This document shows, piece after piece, positions 16,998 through 26,238 of a DNA stretch of 58,074 nt. Under the pieces are notes generated by a model that saw nothing but the letters and a program-made list of their open reading frames with translations, was not told the DNA's origin and did not search any database. Each line of letters begins with the position of its first letter. The stretch's first letter is position 1. The DNA comes from DASYML01 sp036399835. GTDB lineage: Bacteria; Acidobacteriota; Blastocatellia; Pyrinomonadales; Pyrinomonadaceae. Location of the stretch: NCBI GenBank assembly GCA_036399835.1, contig DASWMI010000019.1, positions 1-58,074 on the forward strand, written 5' to 3'. A program made the position numbers and the translations under genes.

Positions 16998-19688
16998 ATG
17001 GACCAGCTTTTACAAATCTTGAGCGCGCCCTGGGTGCAGGCCGTTATCGGTCTGCTCGGTATCTTTGTGGGGATACCTTCGGTGCTCAGCTATATACAGG
17101 AACGCATTGGTAAACGCAAGAACCGTGATGAAAACCATTATCTTGAGGGGGTCATCAACTATCTGCACAAGCTGAACCGGCGCAGCTCTTTCGACGAGGC
17201 GTTCTTTGTCGAGCGCGATTTCAGGCTCAAGCAGCCCTATCAGCCGCGCGAGTTCTTCATGTCCAAACACCGCGCGCTCTTTCCACAAATCCAGACGCTC
17301 GGCAGCGAAGCCGGGAATGACTCATCCGGCGGCTACTACACCAGCAATCTTTTCAAGGAGGCGCGGGCCGGGATGGGCGAGCCGATTATCATTCTCGGAG
17401 AGCCTGGCAGCGGCAAGAGCGTCTCTTCAAGGCAGCTCGCGATGAGCATCGCCACCAACTCTCTCAAGAGCCGCAAGCCTGAAAGACCGATTCCGGTCTT
17501 TCTCTCGCTCAACGAGTACACGGGTTTGGACGAGAGCGGCCAGCCTGTAGACTTTTACAGCTTTCTTGAGCTCTCGCTTGAGAGCCGTGGCAAGGCCGCG
17601 CACACTTTTCCTTCCGCCTACCTGCTTCAGAACCTGCCCCAGTATTTAGATTCAGGGCGGATATTCTTTATCCTCGATAGTCTTGACGAGATGCCGCCCG
17701 CAACCTTTCAAGCCCGCTGCGCCTATCTCTCGACATTCATAGACCAGCACGGGACCAATAAGTTTGTCATTGCCTGCCGCAGTAACGATTTCGCCGGGCA
17801 GATTAAGGGCCGCGAAGCCTATCTGGACAAACTCAAGCCAAAGGAGATCGAGTCGTTTATACGCAAGCGTCAAAGGCTGCTCGAAGGTCATCAGCCTGCC
17901 GATGTCTTCCAGCGGATTATGGACCCGTCCTTTATCCTCAACTCGGTCGTAGACAATCCCTTCTATCTCAATCTGATTCTCTACTTCCTCTCGATCAAGG
18001 GCTTTCTGCCGGAAAACTTTCCGCGTTTGTTCGAGGGCATCTGCGAAGACTGGGCCGAGCGCGAAGCCGGACGCGAGCTGGCGCGGCAGGGCATACACAA
18101 GCAGGCTGGTCCAGTATTTGACGAGAAGCTCCAGGCCCTCACCAAAAGGCTCCTCTCGGGGCTGGCGGAGCTGGCCTTCGGCATCTCAAATTCGGCGGGC
18201 TTCGGCACCTACATCCGTTTGTCGGATGTCGAGAGCCTCTGCGCGCGGCCCGGCAGGACGCTCGAAGTCGTCAACCTGGCGCTGCGTCTGGGCCAGGAGG
18301 GCGGCCTTCTCGATGTCAATCAGGAGGAGGCGAAGGTCCGTTTTATTCATCACAAGTTTCAGGAATACTTCGCCGCCAAATTCCTCAACGAAGCGCTCAG
18401 CCAGGGAGCGCTCTCATACGAAAAGATTCCGTCCATCTGTCGCAATATCTGGTGGGATGAAGTGACGGCCATCCTGACCAGCATCGCGGACCACCCGGAA
18501 GAGATTATCAAAATTCTCTTCCGCGATATTGAATTGTCCGCCAGGGGCGGCGGGACCATCTCGCTTTTGCAACGCGACTACTGGCTCGTCGGGCGCTGTT
18601 TGCAGCGCATGCCTGAGACTCCGAAGAAAGAGCCGCTGGTCCACGAAGTTATCAGCCATATCGAGCGCGAGCTTAATGACTACGGGACCACGCTGCCGAC
18701 CGTCATTGATTGTTTGAGGGCGCTCGGCGAGATAGATAATCCGCGCGCCGTCCATCTGCTCTCGACCTATCTTGAGAGCAACAGCAAGATACTCAGGGAG
18801 CTGGCCTTCGCCGGCCTCTCTCGTTCACAGACGGGAAGAAACTACCTCATGCAGCATGTCCACCGGATAGGCTTCGACATCTATTTGCGAGGCAGGTTTG
18901 GCGGGCGGCGCGGGCGCTATGCCAAGAACATTCGGAGTATAACTTTCTCTTCGGCGGAGACGCGTTTGATACTCGCCTGCTATGCTGGCCTGGGCAGGTT
19001 GTTCAGATCATACAAGAGCCTTTTCACGCTCCTTCTCATCTTCACACTCTTTAAAATCATCCTGAGCAATATCTACAGCGTGCTCTTTATCGGCGTCGCC
19101 ATGACCAATGATATCGTGATGGCATATTTCTCGCGCAAGATTCCGACGACCGGGGAGATTCTTATCAACCTGGCTAGACGCAGCCTGCTGCTGGTCCTGC
19201 TCGCCTCTGCGACGGCGCTCGGCTTTTTCACTCCGCCCGTGCGCGCCTCGCTCAGTATCTGGGGTCTCTGGTTTGGCTACGCGCTTATCAAGTGGCTCTG
19301 CGAGCTGGCAGTCGTCCTCCTGCTCAAGAAGTTGAGAGGCGATGTCTTCGCGGAGTTGGACGAGTTTGAGAGGATGAGCCCGTGGCAGCTTCTGGTCGCG
19401 GCGGTCAAGGCTTTTAAGAGAAAGTTTGTTGACGGCGCTCCAGATTCACAGTTCTACTATATCTCTATGGTCAGCGCGGGGTTTATGAAGCCCACGGCAT
19501 TCGTCAGGGAGCATATGTCTTCGGTTGAAGATTTGAACCACCTCATGCTGATGCTCAAGGATGCGGATTTCGGTGGCCGCGAGATAGAGATTTACGAGGC
19601 CATCCAGAACAAGGAAAGGCAGCTCCTGCAAAAAACCATCACGCCGCGCATTATAGATTTCAAGAACGGGCAGGAAGAGAAAGCGTAA
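16998..19688 (+). CDS. Membrane-anchored NACHT-domain NTPase (STAND)
   Basis: Protein of 896 residues. An N-terminal helix (about 12-33, VQAVIGLLGIFVGIPSVL) is followed by a NACHT NTPase: Walker A GEPGSGKS at 134-141, Walker B FFILDSLDE at 223-231 with the extra acidic residue typical of NACHT, and a sensor-like VIACRSNDF at 257-265. A helical NACHT-associated region follows, then HEAT-like repeats around 560-630 (DNPRAVHLLSTYLESNSKILRELAFAGLS), and several membrane helices around 675-790. Bacterial STAND/NACHT proteins are signal-sensing switches and many defend against phage, but this one lacks a recognisable effector such as a nuclease or TIR domain. Membrane segments at both ends suggest a membrane-disrupting or membrane-sensing role (inference). 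It probably forms an operon with the TPR protein upstream. Confidence 0.85.
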   Translation: MDQLLQILSAPWVQAVIGLLGIFVGIPSVLSYIQERIGKRKNRDENHYLEGVINYLHKLNRRSSFDEAFFVERDFRLKQPYQPREFFMSKHRALFPQIQTLGSEAGNDSSGGYYTSNLFKEARAGMGEPIIILGEPGSGKSVSSRQLAMSIATNSLKSRKPERPIPVFLSLNEYTGLDESGQPVDFYSFLELSLESRGKAAHTFPSAYLLQNLPQYLDSGRIFFILDSLDEMPPATFQARCAYLSTFIDQHGTNKFVIACRSNDFAGQIKGREAYLDKLKPKEIESFIRKRQRLLEGHQPADVFQRIMDPSFILNSVVDNPFYLNLILYFLSIKGFLPENFPRLFEGICEDWAEREAGRELARQGIHKQAGPVFDEKLQALTKRLLSGLAELAFGISNSAGFGTYIRLSDVESLCARPGRTLEVVNLALRLGQEGGLLDVNQEEAKVRFIHHKFQEYFAAKFLNEALSQGALSYEKIPSICRNIWWDEVTAILTSIADHPEEIIKILFRDIELSARGGGTISLLQRDYWLVGRCLQRMPETPKKEPLVHEVISHIERELNDYGTTLPTVIDCLRALGEIDNPRAVHLLSTYLESNSKILRELAFAGLSRSQTGRNYLMQHVHRIGFDIYLRGRFGGRRGRYAKNIRSITFSSAETRLILACYAGLGRLFRSYKSLFTLLLIFTLFKIILSNIYSVLFIGVAMTNDIVMAYFSRKIPTTGEILINLARRSLLLVLLASATALGFFTPPVRASLSIWGLWFGYALIKWLCELAVVLLLKKLRGDVFAELDEFERMSPWQLLVAAVKAFKRKFVDGAPDSQFYYISMVSAGFMKPTAFVREHMSSVEDLNHLMLMLKDADFGGREIEIYEAIQNKERQLLQKTITPRIIDFKNGQEEKA

Positions 19689-19831
19689 ATCATCAGCGCC
19701 CTTCAGCAACGACCCAAGAGGAATGCCGCGTCTCCCGGCCTGCTGCGCCTCTCGCGCAAACCCTGAGTGCCTCGCGCAGATTTTGTTTGCCGCCCGGTCG
19801 GCAGTAGAATCAACTTCCGGAGTATCTTCTA

Positions 19832-22375
19832 ATGAGTGAATCAGGGCAGCAGAATCTCGAAGGGACTGGCGGGCAGGCGCAGCGTGCGTCGGAAAATGCT
19901 GCCGAGGCCGTCCATCCGAGCCATTACGAAGCCGTTAAGACCGAACTCAAAACCGAAGCCCCGCATGATGACGACAGCCTTGCTGGACCAGACGATGAAG
20001 CCTCGCAGCGGGCCGCGAGCTTCGCAGAGGATGGCGCATTCTACAGCCTCGCATCTACGGGCGCGCAGCCTCCGGATGAATTGACAGGGATAGAGATTAA
20101 GGCTACGAGCAGGGCTGCGGGCGGCATTCCGGCCATCCTGGCGACGGCGAAATTCACCTTGAGGGAGATGGGCCTGCTGCGCGGGACGCGCACTCTGCTA
20201 CAGGTCAACCAGAAGGACGGCGTGGATTGTCCGGGCTGTGCCTGGCCCGACCCGGACGGCGAGCGTTCAATCGTAGAGTTTTGCGAGAACGGGGCCAAGC
20301 ACATCGCGGACGAGGCGACGACCAAACGTCTGACACCCGAGTTCTTCAAAGAGTGGACCGTAGCGGACCTCTCATCAAAATCCGATTACTGGCTCAACCA
20401 GCAGGGCCGACTCACGCATCCTCTGGTCCTGCGCGAGGGGAGCGATTATTACGAGCCTTTGAGCTGGCCGGAAGCCTTCGAGCTGATCGCCTCCGAGCTA
20501 AACGCGCTCGCCTCGCCGGATCAAGCGATTTTTTATACTTCGGGTCGCGCGAGCAACGAGGCTGCCTTTCTCTACCAGCTTTTCGTCCGCCAGTTCGGGA
20601 CCAATAATCTGCCAGACTGTTCCAACATGTGCCATGAATCGAGCGGCTCGGCCCTCACCGAAAGCATAGGCGTAGGCAAGGGCACGGTCACGCTCGAAGA
20701 TTTCAATCTGGCCGAGGCCATCTTTGTCATCGGGCAGAATCCGGGGACGAACCACCCGCGTATGCTGACCTCTCTTCAGGCCGCCAAGCGTAGAGGATGC
20801 AAGCTGGTCCACATCAACCCACTGCCGGAAACAGGCATGCGCCGCTTCAAGCACCCGCAGGAAGTCCTTCACCTCGCGGGCCGGGGCACAGAGCTGTCGG
20901 ACCTCTTTCTGCAAGTCCGCATCAACGGCGATGTCGCGCTTCTCAAGGGCATTATGAAAGAGGTGCTCGAAGCGGAAGACGAGAGGCCGGGCCGTGTCCT
21001 GGACCACAAATTTATCGAAGAGAGAACACACGGCTTTACGGAATTTGTCGAGGCGCTGCGAGCCGTCGGTTGGGACGAGATTGTCTTAGAGAGCGGCGTC
21101 GAACGCTCTTTAATTCATCAAGCGGCGGAAATCTTTATCAGTTCGGAGCGCACCATCTTCTGCTGGGCGATGGGCCTGACGCAGCACAGAAACGCCGTCG
21201 CCAACATACAGGAGATAGCCAACCTGATGTTTTTGCGCGGGCAGATAGGCAAGCCGGGCGCTGGCCTCTGCCCCGTGCGCGGCCACAGCAACGTGCAGGG
21301 CGATAGGACCGTCGGCATCTGGGAACGCCCGCGCGCGGCCTTCCTTGATAATCTGGCGGAGGTCTTCAACTTCGAGCCGCCGCGCCACCACGGACTGGAT
21401 ACTGTCGAATCCATCAAGGCCATGCACGCGGGCCGTGCCAGAGTCTTCTTCGCGCTCGGCGGCAATTTTCTCTCGGCCACGCCGGACACGGAATACACAG
21501 CCGAAGCCCTGCGCCGCTGTCGCCTGACGGCGCACGTCTCGACCAAGCTCAACCGCGCACACTTGATTACTGGCGAGCAGGCATTAATCCTGCCCTGCCT
21601 GGGTCGGACGGAGATTGACATGCAGGCGAGCGGACCACAGTTTGTCAGCACAGAAAATTCTATGGGCGTCGTCCAAGCGTCTGTCGGGAGGCTAGAGCCT
21701 GCGTCCGAACATCTTCTGAGCGAGCCTGCCATCGTCGCTGCTCTGGCTCGCGCCACTCTGGACCAGAAAAGCAGACTCGACTGGGACTGGCTCATCGCGG
21801 ATTACGACCGCATACGCGACCTTATTGAAAAAGTCATCAAGGGTTTTGAAGATTACAACCGCCGCGTGCGCGAGCCTGGCGGATTCTACCTGCCGAACGC
21901 CGCGCGCGAGGGCGAGTTCAACACGGCGACGGGCAAAGCAAACTTTACGGTCCACCGGATTCCGCACCTCAATCTGGCATCGGACCAGTATCTGATGATG
22001 ACCATACGCAGCCACGATCAATTCAACACGACCATCTACGGTCTTGATGATCGCTATCGCGGCATCTACAACGAGCGGCGCGTCGTCCTGCTCAATCCCG
22101 AAGACATCAAGGAGGCCGGATTAGAGCCGGAGCAGGCGGTTGATCTCTTTAGCCACTTCGAGGGCCAGAGGCGCACGGCGCGCCGTTTCCTCGTCGTGCC
22201 CTTTAGCATCCCGCGCCGCTGCGCCGCGACCTACTTTCCAGAAGCCAACGTCCTCGTCCCCGTCGGCAGCGTCGCCGAAAAAAGCAATACGCCCGCCTCC
22301 AAATCCGTCATCATCAGCATCAAGCCTTCAACTGATGTCGCGGCGCAATTTGATGACGACCGGGCGAGCGTGTAA
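19832..22375 (+). CDS. FdhF/YdeP family molybdopterin oxidoreductase
   Basis: Molybdopterin-dependent oxidoreductase of 847 residues related to formate dehydrogenase alpha subunits and E. coli YdeP. A poorly conserved, acidic N-terminal extension of about 95 residues precedes the family start. The cluster-binding region has DCPGCAWPDPD, as in YdeP relatives, rather than the four-cysteine motif of classical FdhF. Molybdopterin-binding stretches include FVIGQNPGTNHPRML, LRGQIGKPGAGLCPVRGHSN and a C-terminal molydop_binding domain. No twin-arginine signal, so it is cytoplasmic. No diaphorase or cytochrome partner and no fdhD lie next to it, so the electron partner is unknown. In E. coli the homologue is linked to acid resistance; that need not apply here. 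Confidence 0.88.
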   Translation: MSESGQQNLEGTGGQAQRASENAAEAVHPSHYEAVKTELKTEAPHDDDSLAGPDDEASQRAASFAEDGAFYSLASTGAQPPDELTGIEIKATSRAAGGIPAILATAKFTLREMGLLRGTRTLLQVNQKDGVDCPGCAWPDPDGERSIVEFCENGAKHIADEATTKRLTPEFFKEWTVADLSSKSDYWLNQQGRLTHPLVLREGSDYYEPLSWPEAFELIASELNALASPDQAIFYTSGRASNEAAFLYQLFVRQFGTNNLPDCSNMCHESSGSALTESIGVGKGTVTLEDFNLAEAIFVIGQNPGTNHPRMLTSLQAAKRRGCKLVHINPLPETGMRRFKHPQEVLHLAGRGTELSDLFLQVRINGDVALLKGIMKEVLEAEDERPGRVLDHKFIEERTHGFTEFVEALRAVGWDEIVLESGVERSLIHQAAEIFISSERTIFCWAMGLTQHRNAVANIQEIANLMFLRGQIGKPGAGLCPVRGHSNVQGDRTVGIWERPRAAFLDNLAEVFNFEPPRHHGLDTVESIKAMHAGRARVFFALGGNFLSATPDTEYTAEALRRCRLTAHVSTKLNRAHLITGEQALILPCLGRTEIDMQASGPQFVSTENSMGVVQASVGRLEPASEHLLSEPAIVAALARATLDQKSRLDWDWLIADYDRIRDLIEKVIKGFEDYNRRVREPGGFYLPNAAREGEFNTATGKANFTVHRIPHLNLASDQYLMMTIRSHDQFNTTIYGLDDRYRGIYNERRVVLLNPEDIKEAGLEPEQAVDLFSHFEGQRRTARRFLVVPFSIPRRCAATYFPEANVLVPVGSVAEKSNTPASKSVIISIKPSTDVAAQFDDDRASV

Positions 22376-22376
22376 T

Positions 22377-22409
22377 TTGTAGGGGCAGGGACAAGCCCTA
22401 CCCCTACAA
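22377..22409. terminator. GC-rich hairpin after the FdhF/YdeP gene
   Basis: Arms 22377-22390 and 22396-22409 (TTGTAGGGGCAGGG and CCCTACCCCTACAA) pair over 14 positions with one G-T-type mismatch and a 5-base loop. It begins one base after the stop codon. There is no good T-tract, so it may be an mRNA-end stabiliser or mobile palindrome rather than a true terminator. Confidence 0.55.
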
Positions 22410-22454
22410 TTACCGATTTTTATCAATTCACGTGGAGGTTTTGAAACTTAAATA

Positions 22455-24140
<1,686 letters not shown>

Positions 24141-24494
24141 GAGGAATCAAACGCGCTCGGAATGGCTCAATGCCTGGATGGCTTTTCCCAGGCGAGCTGT
24201 CGTGTTCCGGCTTCGTCGGTCTCTTTGCATGCGGTCAAACTGAGACTTGACAGCGGGGATGAACGAGGCTAAACTTCCCGCACATAAAAAGTCCGGGAAG
24301 CTGTACTCGCTCATCCCTACTACACTTGGGAAGACAGCGGGCGAAGAGTCCAAACACTAGAGGCTCTCTACAGTTAGTCGGTGTCTTAAGCGCCGCTTCC
24401 AGAAAACAGCGTTGGAGCTTTCTGACGCGCGATTTGTCGCCCCGCAGGGCCTTTACAGAGCCTGTGTGGGGCGATGTCGCGTTCAGGCTCAATT
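24141..24494. other. Gene-poor region with a possible small RNA
   Basis: No convincing coding sequence; the short minus-strand frames match nothing I know. On the plus strand TTGACA at about 24247-24252 and TAAACT at about 24270-24275 are spaced 17 bases apart. They could start a transcript near 24283 that runs to a GC-rich imperfect hairpin at about 24436-24478 (CGCCCCGCAGG paired with CCTGTGTGGGGCG). A transcript of about 195 nt would result. An AAAGTCCGGG string resembles the RNase P core, but the rest of that RNA is absent. Confidence 0.4.
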
Positions 24495-24550
24495 AAAAGG
24501 CAAAAGTTAAAGATAAAGAGCTTGCTTCTTATCTTTAACTTTTGCCTTTT
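24495..24550. terminator. Bidirectional A/T-rich hairpin between ettA and the PHP gene
   Basis: Arms 24495-24516 and 24529-24550 pair perfectly over 22 bp around a 12-base loop. The arm starts AAAAGG and ends CCTTTT, so each strand leaves a U-rich 3' flank. It is seven bases from the end of the minus-strand PHP gene and serves as terminator for both convergent units. The arm is made of repeated AAAGTTAAAGATAAAG words. Confidence 0.75.
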
Positions 24551-24556
24551 CGCCGT

Positions 24557-25774
24557 CTATCTGACGTAAATCGGGTTAGAGATAATCCAGGGCCTGTCCT
24601 TCAGACCATCCGGCAACTGGTCCAGGTAAACCTCTACGCGGTAGATGCCTTTTTGAGCGACGGGAAATTCTTTGCTTGAGGCGAGAGATGCTTCACCGAC
24701 GACCGCGCCGTCTTTGAAGAGCCTGACGCGGCTTGGGACGGGAGTCCTGACTGTGAGGAGAACTCCGTCTTCAAGCCCTATCTCGTCGCCCATGATTTTC
24801 TGCTCGCTCCGGTTGCGTGCCGCGTAAACAAACCCGGACGATTCGCAGAAGAGATCGAAAGAGAGATAACTGTGGCCCGAGGCCAGCGCCTTGAGCAGCG
24901 TCTGTGTGCTGAGCGGCGCTCCCTTTTCAATCAACGCGTGAGTGCGCACGAGACGGAAGCTGCGCTCATAAGGGTCCAGCTTGATGCCGAAAAGCTTTTT
25001 CCCCGTCTCGTCTCCGAGGCTGAAGCCGACGTTTGAGTGAGCGTCGTTACCGGCGATGGCGACGAGCCTTCTGTTTTTCGTCGCCGCCAGCTTGTCCCAA
25101 AGCTTCAGGCTCTCGTCGGGTCTTTCATAAAATCTGGTAAAGAGCAACTCTGGATAACTGCCGTAGGACCAGAGGCCGTCGAAGAAGAGCAGTGGATAGC
25201 TGGCACGCTTTGAATTGGTGTAGAGGTTATAGACTTCTATCCCGTCATACCCCTGAGCATCCCAGGTCTTGAACTCCTGCGGGTAGGCTATGAAGGCCAG
25301 TCGGCCCTCGGCCTTGGCCCGCGAGATAAGCTCCTCTGTGGTCGCCGTCCCCAGGGAGTTGGCCTTGCCGTCTCCGGGCAAGAGCAGTAAGCGGTCTCCG
25401 TTGGCCGCGCTAATCTCGCTGCCATTGACGAAGAGGATTCCATGATGAAATCCATTCAGGGTCATCTCAGCCGTGTCAATCTCGGCTGAGGGATGTTCCG
25501 TCATCAGGACGAAATGAAGCTGGTTGGCGTTGGCCGCCTGTATGATTTCAGTGAAGCTCCCTGTGCTGTGCCCGCCGAGCATGGAATGAACGTGTATCAC
25601 GCCCCTGTAGTCGTCGTAAGCTTGAGCGGTCTGGTCCAACTGGCGCGCGCTGTTGAGCCGGACAATCAAGGCGTGAAGCTGGCCCAGGCGATAGCGTCTG
25701 TAGATAAAGGGAAGCTGCGAGAGAAAGAGCAGCCCCAACAGGACCAACAGGATTTTCTTCCAGCGTTTCATCAT
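24557..25774 (-). CDS. Membrane-anchored PHP-domain phosphoesterase-like protein
   Basis: Protein of 405 residues with an N-terminal helix (ILLVLLGLLFLSQLPFIYR) preceded by lysines and arginine, a signal anchor or signal peptide. The PHP domain follows: GVIHVHSMLGGHSTG supplies the first metal-binding histidines, FVLMTEHPSAE the next acidic/His pair, and IAGNDAHSN the late H. PHP domains are metal-dependent phosphoesterases; CehA/McbA-type members hydrolyse other esters. The last 80 residues (LTVRTPVPSRVRLFKDGAVV) look like a beta-sandwich. It probably acts in the periplasm. It is the last gene of a minus-strand run beginning at the PLP decarboxylase. Start could be 25774 or 25771. Confidence 0.8.
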   Translation of the reverse strand: MMKRWKKILLVLLGLLFLSQLPFIYRRYRLGQLHALIVRLNSARQLDQTAQAYDDYRGVIHVHSMLGGHSTGSFTEIIQAANANQLHFVLMTEHPSAEIDTAEMTLNGFHHGILFVNGSEISAANGDRLLLLPGDGKANSLGTATTEELISRAKAEGRLAFIAYPQEFKTWDAQGYDGIEVYNLYTNSKRASYPLLFFDGLWSYGSYPELLFTRFYERPDESLKLWDKLAATKNRRLVAIAGNDAHSNVGFSLGDETGKKLFGIKLDPYERSFRLVRTHALIEKGAPLSTQTLLKALASGHSYLSFDLFCESSGFVYAARNRSEQKIMGDEIGLEDGVLLTVRTPVPSRVRLFKDGAVVGEASLASSKEFPVAQKGIYRVEVYLDQLPDGLKDRPWIISNPIYVR

Positions 25775-25882
25775 CGGTCGGCAGAGCAGGGACGAAAAAT
25801 GGTTGAAGACGAGTTATCGCAGGATGAGAGACAGGCTATCCCGGACGGCCTGCGCGTCTCTGAAGAAATACACTATGGCTGC

Positions 25883-26185
25883 TCAAGCTTGTTCCTCATC
25901 CTCAAAATCAACCGAGGCGACGTGCTCTATAATTGCGCGTCCAAGCTCCAAAGCTCTGACGTGCTCGGGGTGAATCGTATAAGCATGGAGGGCTGCGCGG
26001 TCGCGGAAGGCGGCGACGAGACCGGCGTCGAAGGAGCGCGGCAGACGTAGCATGTCAAAGCCTGCCTTAAAGCTCTCAATCTCGGAGATCAAAGCCGGGA
26101 GGTTTTGCAGGGCCGCGATGTGGCTCTCTCTAGCAGCTTGCTCTGCGTCCGCGAGATATTTCCAGATGACGATGTGAGTCAGCAT
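25883..26185 (-). CDS. Dabb family (stress-responsive alpha/beta-barrel) protein
   Basis: Small protein of 100 residues that fits the Dabb dimeric ferredoxin-like fold: it begins MLTHIVIWKYL, has the middle helix region LPALISEIESFKAGFD, then DAGLVAAFRDRAALHAYTIHPEHV and a C-terminal strand VASVDFED. Family members are cytoplasmic dimers of mostly unknown function, some acting as cyclases. It sits between the S9 peptidase and the PHP gene on the same strand, about 50 and 110 bases away. No strong ribosome site is visible. Confidence 0.85.
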   Translation of the reverse strand: MLTHIVIWKYLADAEQAARESHIAALQNLPALISEIESFKAGFDMLRLPRSFDAGLVAAFRDRAALHAYTIHPEHVRALELGRAIIEHVASVDFEDEEQA

Positions 26186-26238
26186 TTTCGGTTTGGGCCT
26201 CAGCCCGTCATTTCAAATTCAAAAATTCCGGCGAGCGG

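Noticed and set aside
24285..24300. AAAGTCCGGG resembling the conserved core of RNase P RNA
   Set aside because: The other conserved parts (3' ACAGAA...GGCTTA and the P4 partner) are absent and the region is too short.
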